From assembly GCA_025163595.1 (NCBI GenBank), contig CP104100.1:1736001-1800000 (forward strand): a stretch of 64,000 bases of DNA. The letters are read 5' to 3'. The translations under genes and the position numbers were made by a program. Source of the stretch: Phaeobacter sp. G2 (GTDB lineage Bacteria > Pseudomonadota > Alphaproteobacteria > Rhodobacterales > Rhodobacteraceae). Positions 23,870-31,996 of this stretch are shown one piece after another; position 1 is the stretch's first letter; every line of letters starts with the position of its first letter. Below the pieces are notes generated by a model. That model was given only the letters and a program-made list of their open reading frames with translations. It made no database searches and was not told the origin of the DNA.

Positions 23870-26587
23870 TTAATTTCCGGGCAGCTTCAGTGTCTTATTT
23901 GTGCCGCGCTTTTGATACTGTAATTGGCTTTCGCTGATGGCTACCACGGTGCCACCATCCAGCCGATCGCCAACCCGGACCTGGCGGGTCCGACCACTGG
24001 GCATCAGAACCAGGGCTTGGCGGTTAGACGGTTTTCCGGAGACACCAATCAGGTTTACCCGCCGCAGGTTGATGGCATTGGTGACTGTTGCCTGGCGCGC
24101 CACTGAGGCAGAGCTGGGAATGCTGGGGGTAACGGATTGCGGCGCTACTGCCGCCGCCGTTGTCGTGGCGGTTGTTGTGGCACGCTGCCGGGTGGCACGA
24201 TCCACCAGATTGGCAAAATTCGCAGGCCGATCCCGCGGCGCTTTTGACGTGGCAATAGCCAAAGCGCTGACAGGCTGGTTTTCCTGTTCTTCCGTCTTCA
24301 GGCTGGCAGGACGGGCGCGGGGGCGAACCCGGGCAAGCTCGGCGCGGCTGAGCCCTCCCAAAAGTGCGCGTTCTGCCCGTTCCAGCAGATCGGAGGGGCG
24401 CGGGCGGGGCCGTTTCAGCGACAGGCTTGCCAGGCGGGCATTTTCGGCGGCTTCCCCAGCATCTTCGGGGGCTGTGCGGGCCGGGGTCGGGGGGGGGACG
24501 ACGCTTGGGCGCCCGAGATAGACCATGATGCCATCCGGGTTGAGTGTGCCTTCGGGTGTTGCTGTCACCAGGCCCTGGTGGTCGAGGTCAAAGTCGCTAC
24601 CCGCTGCCGCCGGGGAGCTGAGCGCGTCTGGCTCGGGATCGCTGGTCAACAGCGGTGCCTGGGGCAGGGCGACGGCATCCTGGGACAGATCGCTATTGTC
24701 GATAGAGGCGACATAGATGTCATCCAAAGACACCAGTGCAGGGGCCTCTGCGATCTGGGGAACCTGCTGCCAGATTCCAGTGGCGGCGTAGAGCGCGGCT
24801 TCGCTCAGCGCGTCGCTTTGGTCCGGATCGGCAGCCTCCCCTTCTAACGCATCAAGCACGGGCTGGCCCGTGCTTGCATCCAATGGGGTGTCGATTTCGG
24901 CGCCGGCAGGGTCAAGGCTGGTGGTCTCAAAAGGCTCGGCTTGATCGTCCAACTCCACAACGCCTGGGTCAGGGTGGCTTGGTATCGCGCTCACCTGTGG
25001 GGCGATGCTGTCTGGCTCGGTTTCTACCTCGCTTATGGGAATATCCACTGGGCTGGCTGGTTCGGCATTGGTGCCGGTCGGCGGTGTTTCCGCAAGGGCC
25101 GGATCTTGATCGGTGGAGCCAGCAGCGGGGGGCGCCAGCGGGGTATCAAGGCTTTGTTCCAGCGGCGGGCGTTCGGAGGAAAAGAACAACCCGCCTTCGG
25201 AGAACATCGCAAAAGCCGCAATCGCGGCCATGGCCAACAAAAGCCCTGCCGTCAGGATCAACCCCAGGAAGCGTGGCTTGCCCTTTATGGTGCCCGGTTT
25301 ATCGTCAACCGAGCTGTTGAGACTGTTCGCCGCCTGTGCAGCCGCGCCGCTGATGGTTGGGGCATTGGGGTGAACAGTGGCAGGGGCGGCTGGTGCACTG
25401 GTTGACCCTGTGGGTTTTGCAGTTTTTCCAGGGGCAGTGGCGACAGGTTTAACACTGGCTGAACTTGAACTGGCCGAACCTGAACTGGCAGCGCTTGGGC
25501 TGGTCGACTTTGGACTGGCCGCGGCCTGTGCTCCGGCTGGGGCAGCTGGGCTGTGCACCGCGGGGGCGCCGGTCTCTGGGACGGGACCGGCAGACTGGGC
25601 ATGGCCAGCAGACTTTGTCGGCTCTGCTGTGGTTGGGGATTTTCCAGCGGGCGCAGCGACAGGCTTGGCCGCTGTGGCTGCGGCCTGTTTGGGGCCCGGT
25701 TTTGGTGCCTGTGTGGTTACAGGTGCTGCTGCGACAACAGAGGGGGCAGGCTTGCCGGGCGATGGCGCTGCGGATTTGTCAGATGGTTTTTTTGCAGATG
25801 CAGGTTTTGCAGCCTCTGAGCCTTTGGCCTGCGGTGACTTCCTGCGGCGGCTGGTAAATCCGGCAATAGGACCGCTGTCCTCGGCGTCTGAATCGACATC
25901 CTCATCCAAATCGGGCTGGGCGCTGTCCGGCTCCAAAGCGGCGGGTGCCTTGGGCAGCGTCGGCTCAGCCGCCACCTGATCCTTTGCGGCCTTAGGTGCG
26001 TCATTTTTTTGGGCGGGTTTTTCAACCGGTTCGGCGGGGGTGGGGTCTGGGATCGCAGCTGGACCGATGTCCACAACAACGATCCCATCAGGTGTGATCT
26101 CAGTTTCGCCCAGCGAGGGGACTGCGCCAAAAAAGGGTTCTCCGAGAAAACCACTTTCACCAGGGATGGCCACAAAGGAAGCGGGCGCAAAGCCATTTTC
26201 CAGCGCAAAGCTTTCGGCCTCAGCCAAGGTCTCATAGGCGACGGCGGCAATATGGGTTTGGTCGCCGTCCTCAGACAGGTCAAAAGCCAAATCCGACACC
26301 GCATAGGGCGTGGCGCCTTCCAAAGCGGCGCGGGCCAGGCGGCGCCGACTTTCCAGATCGGAAATGCCAGTCTCAATGGTAAGATAGCGGATCTGCTCAT
26401 TGGGGATGATTAGTTTGCACAGCCCCTCGGGCGCCAGGGCGTCTCCCTTGGCTTTGAGCGCAGCAAGATCTGCTGTCAAATCAGCACTGTCGAGCGACAC
26501 AGTGCCGACATTTCGCCAACCTCCGGCTGCACGATGCAGCAGAACAATACCCTCTGCGGAAAGAGAAAGAGCAAACTCCGGTTTCAT
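23870..26587 (-). CDS. Large single-span protein with PilP/GspC-like C-terminal domain
   Basis: 905 residues in three parts. (1) Residues 1-~180 form a folded cytoplasmic domain (ALSLSAEGIVLLHRAAGGW, IPNEQIRYLTIETGISDLESRRRLARAALEGATPYAVSDLAFD), reminiscent of GspL/PilM actin-like modules; this is weak. (2) About 250 residues of Ala/Pro/Ser/Lys low complexity precede one membrane helix (~439-462, FLGLILTAGLLLAMAAIAAFAMF). A long Pro/Ala/Asp-rich periplasmic linker follows. (3) Residues ~840-905 (NLIGVSGKPSNRQALVLMPSGR, VRVGDRLDGGTVVAISES) look like the HR domain of PilP/GspC. Similar proteins in Rhodobacterales are sometimes misnamed translation initiation factor 2. No secretion or pilus genes are nearby. 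Function unknown. Confidence 0.75.
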   Translation of the reverse strand: MKPEFALSLSAEGIVLLHRAAGGWRNVGTVSLDSADLTADLAALKAKGDALAPEGLCKLIIPNEQIRYLTIETGISDLESRRRLARAALEGATPYAVSDLAFDLSEDGDQTHIAAVAYETLAEAESFALENGFAPASFVAIPGESGFLGEPFFGAVPSLGETEITPDGIVVVDIGPAAIPDPTPAEPVEKPAQKNDAPKAAKDQVAAEPTLPKAPAALEPDSAQPDLDEDVDSDAEDSGPIAGFTSRRRKSPQAKGSEAAKPASAKKPSDKSAAPSPGKPAPSVVAAAPVTTQAPKPGPKQAAATAAKPVAAPAGKSPTTAEPTKSAGHAQSAGPVPETGAPAVHSPAAPAGAQAAASPKSTSPSAASSGSASSSSASVKPVATAPGKTAKPTGSTSAPAAPATVHPNAPTISGAAAQAANSLNSSVDDKPGTIKGKPRFLGLILTAGLLLAMAAIAAFAMFSEGGLFFSSERPPLEQSLDTPLAPPAAGSTDQDPALAETPPTGTNAEPASPVDIPISEVETEPDSIAPQVSAIPSHPDPGVVELDDQAEPFETTSLDPAGAEIDTPLDASTGQPVLDALEGEAADPDQSDALSEAALYAATGIWQQVPQIAEAPALVSLDDIYVASIDNSDLSQDAVALPQAPLLTSDPEPDALSSPAAAGSDFDLDHQGLVTATPEGTLNPDGIMVYLGRPSVVPPPTPARTAPEDAGEAAENARLASLSLKRPRPRPSDLLERAERALLGGLSRAELARVRPRARPASLKTEEQENQPVSALAIATSKAPRDRPANFANLVDRATRQRATTTATTTAAAVAPQSVTPSIPSSASVARQATVTNAINLRRVNLIGVSGKPSNRQALVLMPSGRTRQVRVGDRLDGGTVVAISESQLQYQKRGTNKTLKLPGN

Positions 26588-26760
26588 AATGCGGTCAAAC
26601 CATCCAAATCTGTAGTGCCCGGACCGCGAGGAGTCCTTTCAGGCCGTCAGAGCAGACCATAAAGCAGGACATCGCCGAGTGAAAGGAAAAGAGCGCGCTT
26701 TCCCCTTGTCAGCGGCGATCTGCCGTCCCCATCTTAGGGCAAAGCAAAGGAGACTTCACA

Positions 26761-27477
26761 ATGAAAACAAAGACAGTTTTGGTAACCGCCCTGGCAATGG
26801 CGCTAACTTTGGGCACTGCGCTCAAGGCAGACACGGGCACCGATCGGCAGATTCTGGTCAGCGGCGAGGGCCGGGTTGAGGTGGCGCCGGATCTGGCGGT
26901 GATCACGCTGGGGGTCAGCAAAGAGGCCAAGGAAGCAGGCGAAGCCATGGCGCTGGTCTCTGAAGATATGTTCGCCGTCGTGCAAGAGCTGCGGGCCGTT
27001 GGCATTGCGGATAAGGACCTGCAGACTCAGCAGATCTCGCTGCAGCCGGTCTGGTCCAATGGCGGTTCTTATAACAGTTCGGGAGAGCGGCGGATCACCG
27101 GGTTTTTGGCCGCCAATACGGTGAATTTGCGGGTGCGCGATCTCGATCAACTCGGCGAGGTGCTTGACCGGGTGCTGCGCGCCGGTGCCAATCAGTTCCA
27201 GGGGTTGCGCTTTGATGTGGCGGATCACGCGCTGCTACAGGACCAGATGCGCGCAAGCGCCGTTGCGGATGCCCGCCACAAGGCTGAACAGCTGGCGGCG
27301 GCTGCCGGGGTCACCCTGGGGCCGGTTCGCACCATCACCGATCAGGATCATGGCGGTGGCCGCCCGATGATGGCAATGGAGATGTCGCGCAGCGGTGCCA
27401 TGCCGATCGAGGCGGGCGAGCTGAGCTTTTCGCACAATGTGCAGGTGGTGTTTGACCTGGTGGTGCCAACCGAATAA
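26761..27477 (+). CDS. SIMPL-domain (DUF541) exported protein
   Basis: 238 residues with a Sec signal peptide (MKTKTVLVTALAMALTLGTALKA|D). The SIMPL domain fills the rest: ILVSGEGRVEVAPDLAVITLGV, QTQQISLQPVW, ITGFLAANTVNLRVRDLDQLGEVLD and ARHKAEQLAAAAGVTLG. Family members such as E. coli YggE are periplasmic and linked to oxidative-stress tolerance, but with no known reaction. A good AAAGGAG ribosome-binding site precedes the ATG. A bidirectional terminator follows. Confidence 0.92.
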   Translation: MKTKTVLVTALAMALTLGTALKADTGTDRQILVSGEGRVEVAPDLAVITLGVSKEAKEAGEAMALVSEDMFAVVQELRAVGIADKDLQTQQISLQPVWSNGGSYNSSGERRITGFLAANTVNLRVRDLDQLGEVLDRVLRAGANQFQGLRFDVADHALLQDQMRASAVADARHKAEQLAAAAGVTLGPVRTITDQDHGGGRPMMAMEMSRSGAMPIEAGELSFSHNVQVVFDLVVPTE

Positions 27478-27502
27478 CCGCGGCTCTGCCAGGTTTGAAA
27501 CC

Positions 27503-27534
27503 AAAAAGGCCGGGTAAACACCCGGCCTTTTTGT
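27503..27534 (+). terminator. Bidirectional terminator between SIMPL gene and metY
   Basis: A stem AAAAAGGCCGGGT / ACCCGGCCTTTTT with a tiny loop (AAAC). A-run on one side and T-run on the other suit both convergent genes. Confidence 0.92.
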
Positions 27535-27558
27535 TGTTTTACAGATGGGCCTTTGGGG

Positions 27559-28851
27559 TCAGCCGCAGGCTTTGGTCAGGGCCTGGTCCAGATCGCGGAT
27601 CAGATCAGCGGCGTCTTCCAGGCCGATGGAAATCCGCACCACATTGGCGCCCGCGCCTGCGGCCTCCTGCTGTTCCGGGGACAGCTGACGGTGGGTGGTG
27701 GAGGCAGAGTGAATGATCAGCGAACGGGTGTCGCCGAGGTTTGCCACATGGCTGAAGATCTCCAGGGAATCCACCAGTTTGATGCAGGCGTCATAGCCGC
27801 CCTTGACCGCAAAGGTGAACAAACCACCCGCGCCTTTGGGATAGTTCGCCTGGGCGCGCTCGTAATAAGGCGAGCTTTCCAGGCCGGCGTAGGTCACATA
27901 ATCAACCCGGTCGTCCTGTTCCAGCCAGCTGGCCACGGTCATTGCGTTTTCACAATGGCGCTGCATCCGCAGCGACAGGGTTTCAACGCCCATCAAGGTG
28001 TAATGCGCCGCCTGCGGGTTCATGGTCATACCCAGATCACGCAGCCCGATGGCGATACCGTGGAAGGTAAAGGCCAGGCCGCCAAAGGTCTCGTGGAATT
28101 TGAGCCCATGATAGGCGGGTTCTGGCGCCGAAAGGGAGGGGAACTTGTCGCTGGCGGACCAGTCGAAGGTGCCGCTGTCTATGATCGCGCCGCCGGTGAC
28201 GGTGCCATTGCCGGTGAGGTACTTGGTGGTGGAGTGCACAACCAGAGTGGCGCCTTGGGCAATTGGGTTGCACAAATAGGGCGTGGCGGTGGTGTTGTCG
28301 ACGATCAGCGGCACACCAGCGGCATCTGCCACATCGGCCAGCGCGCGCACATCGGTGACATAGCCGCCGGGGTTGGCGATGGATTCGCAGAACACCGCGC
28401 GAGTGTTTTCGTCGATTGCGGCTGCGACGGCCTCCAGATCATCGGTATCGACAAATTTTGCCGACCAGCCAAAGCGTTTGATGGTCTGGCTGAACTGGGT
28501 GACGGTGCCACCATACAGTCGCGTCGATGCAATGACATTGCAGCCGGGCGCCATCAGCGGGAACAGCGCCATGATCTGTGCCGCATGGCCAGATGAGCAG
28601 CAGACTGCGCCAACGCCGCCTTCCAGTGTTGCCAGGCGTTCTTGCAGCACAGCGACGGTTGGGTTGGTCAGGCGTGAGTAGATAAAGCCAACTTCCTGCA
28701 GGTTAAACAGGGCAGCGGCGTGATCGGCATCGCGAAAGACATAGCCGGTTGTCTGGTAGATCGGTGTTTGACGGGCGCCGGTTGCCGGGTCCGGTTTGGC
28801 GCCTGCGTGGATCTGCAATGTGTCAAAGCCATAGGCTGGTGCATCACTCAT
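27559..28851 (-). CDS. metY: O-acetylhomoserine sulfhydrylase (aminocarboxypropyltransferase)
   Basis: 430 residues, a PLP enzyme of the Cys/Met metabolism family. It makes homocysteine from O-acetylhomoserine and sulfide. The PLP lysine is K210 (VVHSTTKYLTGNG); LEGGVGAVCCSSGHAA and IVDNTTATPYLCNPI are typical of MetY-length enzymes rather than the shorter MetB/MetZ. A GAGGGAG ribosome-binding site lies close to the ATG. The ~190-nt 5' leader can form a pseudoknot-like structure (28878-28927) that might be regulatory. Confidence 0.93.
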   Translation of the reverse strand: MSDAPAYGFDTLQIHAGAKPDPATGARQTPIYQTTGYVFRDADHAAALFNLQEVGFIYSRLTNPTVAVLQERLATLEGGVGAVCCSSGHAAQIMALFPLMAPGCNVIASTRLYGGTVTQFSQTIKRFGWSAKFVDTDDLEAVAAAIDENTRAVFCESIANPGGYVTDVRALADVADAAGVPLIVDNTTATPYLCNPIAQGATLVVHSTTKYLTGNGTVTGGAIIDSGTFDWSASDKFPSLSAPEPAYHGLKFHETFGGLAFTFHGIAIGLRDLGMTMNPQAAHYTLMGVETLSLRMQRHCENAMTVASWLEQDDRVDYVTYAGLESSPYYERAQANYPKGAGGLFTFAVKGGYDACIKLVDSLEIFSHVANLGDTRSLIIHSASTTHRQLSPEQQEAAGAGANVVRISIGLEDAADLIRDLDQALTKACG

Positions 28852-28877
28852 CTGGTTTTCTCCCTCATCAGTTTTCT

Positions 28878-28927
28878 TACCAAATGTTTAGGACAGCTTG
28901 CCCGCCGGTACAACGCAGGCGTGGCAA
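28878..28927 (-). promoter_or_regulatory. Possible structured leader of metY (hairpin with loop-3' pseudoknot)
   Basis: In mRNA sense, TTGCC-a-CGCC pairs with GGCG-GGCAA (nine pairs, one bulge), closing an 11-base loop that ends in TACC. GGTA lies 16 bases after the stem and about 26 bases before the start codon, so it can pair with the loop. Hairpin-plus-pseudoknot close to a start codon is the architecture of the small SAM riboswitches, but I could not match the conserved SAM-II core bases. Treat as a candidate only. Confidence 0.25.
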
Positions 28928-29042
28928 ATTGGAACAAACAAACTGGCAAAGAGCAGCGCGTGGGAAATCGTTCTAGGGACCTGACCCTCGGCAACCTGGC
29001 TTTTGGGTTGGGAATGAGGCCAGACCACAAGTGGCCAGCCTG

Positions 29043-30032
29043 TTAGCGCAGCCACAGGCCTTCGGATTTGATTTTGTTGCGAATGGCCTGTTCGCGCCGG
29101 GGCAGGTGATCCTGATCAAACAGCGCCCGTACCCGGGCACCCCGGTTTTGATAAACAAGCCGCTTGATCGGCTCATAGGTTTTCAAAACCTTCTTGATCC
29201 AGTTTGGCGCAGCCACCGTTTCCAGCAGGTCAATCACTGCGTCGCTTTCGCGGGCATAGAGCAGCGGGAACAGCCGGTAGTGACAACTGGTTTCCCCGTC
29301 CAGGTAGCCCGCAGGCAGGGCGTCGCGACCGCCGCCAAAGGAGTGGATCACCAGGGGCAGTGCAACCTGATCCAGCCAGGGATCCAGCGACTGGCCGACC
29401 AGCTCAATTGGCGGATCCTTCAGGATGGACTGGGCGTAGACCGCAAATCGTTTGCCAAAGGCGCGCGGGCAGGTGCCGTAGAAAAAGCCGGCATTAAAGT
29501 AAAGGTAGCGTTTCCAGAATTCATCCGGTTGTTCCAGATCCAGTGTTGGATCAAGGTCCAGTCCAAACCGGTCGTAAAGAGAGCGCCAGATGTCCGTATA
29601 GCCGGGCCCATAAAGCGTTGGCTTGGGCCAGGTGCCTTCGCGCCGCATCGAGGCAGAGGGGCGATTGAAGTCAAAGGGAACCGCTTCCAGGTCGCCGGTG
29701 ATCAGCGTGTCGCTGTCAAAAAACACAAACGGCTCGCCCTCGGGCATGGCCTGCAGCGCCTCGATCTTGTTGCCATAGGGATAGCTCTGACCAAAAATCT
29801 TGTTTTCAAACGGCAGGATTTCGACCCCAAGCCGGGCAAAGGCCTCTAGTACACCGGCGTTGTGAATGCTGGGATCTTTTTGCCAAAGCGGCCCTGGCTG
29901 CGGTACCGCGACAAACAAACGACCGGAAAAGTTGGGGCAGCTGTGGCGCAGGGAGGCGGCAAACAGCAGCGCCTCGTACTGCAGGCGCCCCGCCTGGCCG
30001 ATGATCATGACGTTGAAAGACTGCTGCGCCAT
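29043..30032 (-). CDS. Putative GT-A-type glycosyltransferase-like protein
   Basis: 329 residues. The N-terminal Rossmann-like half (FNVMIIGQAGRLQYEALLFAASLRHSC, GRLFVAVPQPGPLW) ends in a DxD-like metal motif at FVFFDSDTLITGDL (D106, D108), as in family 8-type transferases. YLYFNAGFFYGTCP and a basic C-terminal tail follow. Donor and acceptor are unknown. It has no signal peptide. The minus-strand gene stands alone between metY and a small exported protein. Confidence 0.55.
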   Translation of the reverse strand: MAQQSFNVMIIGQAGRLQYEALLFAASLRHSCPNFSGRLFVAVPQPGPLWQKDPSIHNAGVLEAFARLGVEILPFENKIFGQSYPYGNKIEALQAMPEGEPFVFFDSDTLITGDLEAVPFDFNRPSASMRREGTWPKPTLYGPGYTDIWRSLYDRFGLDLDPTLDLEQPDEFWKRYLYFNAGFFYGTCPRAFGKRFAVYAQSILKDPPIELVGQSLDPWLDQVALPLVIHSFGGGRDALPAGYLDGETSCHYRLFPLLYARESDAVIDLLETVAAPNWIKKVLKTYEPIKRLVYQNRGARVRALFDQDHLPRREQAIRNKIKSEGLWLR

Positions 30033-30186
30033 TGTATTTCCTGTCTTCCGCCTCTTGCGAGCGGTTGGGGCTTGGGTATTTTATGGTCTATATTCAATAT
30101 GGGCTTTGGGCAAAAGGAAATCCCCAAATTTGAGGGGCCTTTGGCCAGGAGCGCGACTTGTTTGTATCAGTTAAGTGAGGTTTTTT

Positions 30187-30612
30187 ATGCGAAGAATTAT
30201 GTCTGTTATTATGTTGTCGCTGTGGGGAGCAGGCCTGCCCGTCGGGGCCTCATCGGCGCCTTTTACCACAGCCGCAGAGGTTAAGCCCATTTTGTCGGTC
30301 ACCAAGGCCAATTGGGTGTCCGTGCGCGAATATGAGGGGCAGGATCTGCTCTATGTTACGCATCTGTGGTCCTGGCGCTGTGGCTTGAACGGTATGCGCA
30401 TCGGCGTCAACGGCGCCGAGCCGGTGACCTGGCCGATGCCGCCCTGTCATGAAGATCAGGCCGCCCCCAATGCCATCCTGCCAGAAGATGGGCTGCCCTA
30501 TGGTACTTTTCCCCTGGGCTCTATCCAGCAGATTACCATTGATGTGTTTTATGATGACATGACGATGGAAACGCTCGAGGTTAACCGGTTAGGACAACCG
30601 ATTTCACCTTAG
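30187..30612 (+). CDS. Small exported protein of unknown function
   Basis: 141 residues. A signal peptide is evident (RRIMSVIMLSLWGAGLPVGASSA|PF). The mature part has two cysteines spaced ~30 residues apart (WRCGLNGM and PPCHEDQ), likely a disulfide, and a beta-rich end (ITIDVFYDDMTMETLEVNRLG). The ATG at 30187 is chosen because an AGTGAGG site ends six bases upstream; a GTG four codons earlier would abolish that spacing. No family recognised. Confidence 0.7.
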   Translation: MRRIMSVIMLSLWGAGLPVGASSAPFTTAAEVKPILSVTKANWVSVREYEGQDLLYVTHLWSWRCGLNGMRIGVNGAEPVTWPMPPCHEDQAAPNAILPEDGLPYGTFPLGSIQQITIDVFYDDMTMETLEVNRLGQPISP

Positions 30613-30715
30613 ACAGCGAGATGTGTCCCATTGTTTGCCGCAAAAGGCTGAGCAGAAGGCCGGTGAGACGGTTGGCCAGGGCGGGCTGAGGGGGCTGGAG
30701 TGCAAGGAGGCCGGA

Positions 30716-31591
30716 TTAGGGGGTGATCATCGTCACACCGGGGATGCGCTGGACGATTCGCATGTCTTCTTCGTAGAGGGCGGTGACCGATTCAATCAGG
30801 GCTTCACTCCAGCCAGGTAAATCGATCTCCTCTTCCAACTCGTCCTCGCGCACATATTTGTCGAGAAAAGCTGCCATGACCCGCCGCTGTTGCGTCTCTG
30901 ACATATCAGGGTGCTGTGCCAGATACTGGCGCAGTCGCCGCATGCCTTCGCGGCTCATGATGGTCGACAGTAAATCCATGCCACCATCCAGACGCTGGTT
31001 CATTTCCAGCCCGGACATGTCACGGATGATCTGCGCCCAGATCAGAGGCATATCTTCAAAACACCAAACGGTGAGAGAAACTTGGGGAACGGCGCGTCGC
31101 AGGCGCGTCAGAAGATCTGACCACCGCAGGTGATAAGGGTCAAGGTTGCTCAGCACCTGAGCCTTGCGATCGGGGTGGGCGTTTTCAAGCAGGCCCGGCA
31201 GAATGGTCGCCGGGTTTCGCAGTCCGATGTACAGTTCTAGTTTGTCCTGTGCGAACAGGTGCTGCAGGGACAAAAGCCGCGCCTCTGCTTCTGGATAAAA
31301 CTGGCTGCCCTCGATTGATTGACGCTGCGAGCCAAAGAAATTGGCATTGGACAACAGGACTCTGTCTGCCTGTTCTTCTTCCAGGATCGCATCCCACAAC
31401 ACATCCCGTGCTTCCGTTGTGGCCTGACCGTCCTGCAGCGCCGCCATACAATCTTTGAGCAAATAGCGGTATTTGCCTGGGCCGGGTACAACGGTGCCGT
31501 GCAGGCGAAAGCGGTCTTTGTTACGCAGCAAGGTCTTGAGCAGACGGTCCTCTTCGGTTCCATGTGCACCGCAATGAAAAATGACCTGCAT
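30716..31591 (-). CDS. Hypothetical protein with sulfotransferase-like N-terminus
   Basis: 291 residues. It opens with MQVIFHCGAHGTEEDRLLKTLLRNKDRF, close in layout to the phosphosulfate-binding loop of sulfotransferase-like proteins (strand, H-x-G-x-H-x-T, helix), but the canonical K/S residues are not all present. The middle has LELYIGLRNPATILPGLLENAH, a pattern resembling the 3'-phosphate-binding R...NP...S region. Function is not established. It faces away from the GH13 gene. Confidence 0.5.
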   Translation of the reverse strand: MQVIFHCGAHGTEEDRLLKTLLRNKDRFRLHGTVVPGPGKYRYLLKDCMAALQDGQATTEARDVLWDAILEEEQADRVLLSNANFFGSQRQSIEGSQFYPEAEARLLSLQHLFAQDKLELYIGLRNPATILPGLLENAHPDRKAQVLSNLDPYHLRWSDLLTRLRRAVPQVSLTVWCFEDMPLIWAQIIRDMSGLEMNQRLDGGMDLLSTIMSREGMRRLRQYLAQHPDMSETQQRRVMAAFLDKYVREDELEEEIDLPGWSEALIESVTALYEEDMRIVQRIPGVTMITP

Positions 31592-31996
31592 CGGGTCGCC
31601 TATCTCTTGTCTGCTCGAATTGCCTCAGGCTTACTCCTCTGGGCTATATAGGTCAAATGATCTGCTGGGCGCGATGACAGGGGGCGGAAACGGAGGGCAG
31701 AGACAGGGGGGGGCGAGAGGACATGCTCCTGCGCTGCCCTTTGATGGTATCACCCGATCTGCCATGGGACACTGGTAGAATAGGCCGTGCCACCGTCAGC
31801 GCTGCTGGGGGTTTCCTTGTCCTTGCTGCGTGGCCATCACGGTTCGGCTTAAGTCTTGCGCATAAAGTGGTCAAATTATGGGCGATCGGGATAAAAACTG
31901 TAGAGCAGGCAGCGCTTTGGCCGCCGCGTGGCCGTGACAGGTCTCAAAACCAATGGATGGGCTTGTGTCTCGCCGGTTTTCAGATTTTCTTTCCCT
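31592..31996. other. Intergenic region between divergent genes
   Basis: About 400 bp with only short, unconvincing open frames. It must hold the promoters of the sulfotransferase-like gene and the GH13 gene. No operator or RNA structure stood out. The real start of the GH13 gene could lie up to ~70 bp inside this region (GTG at 31928). Confidence 0.5.
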
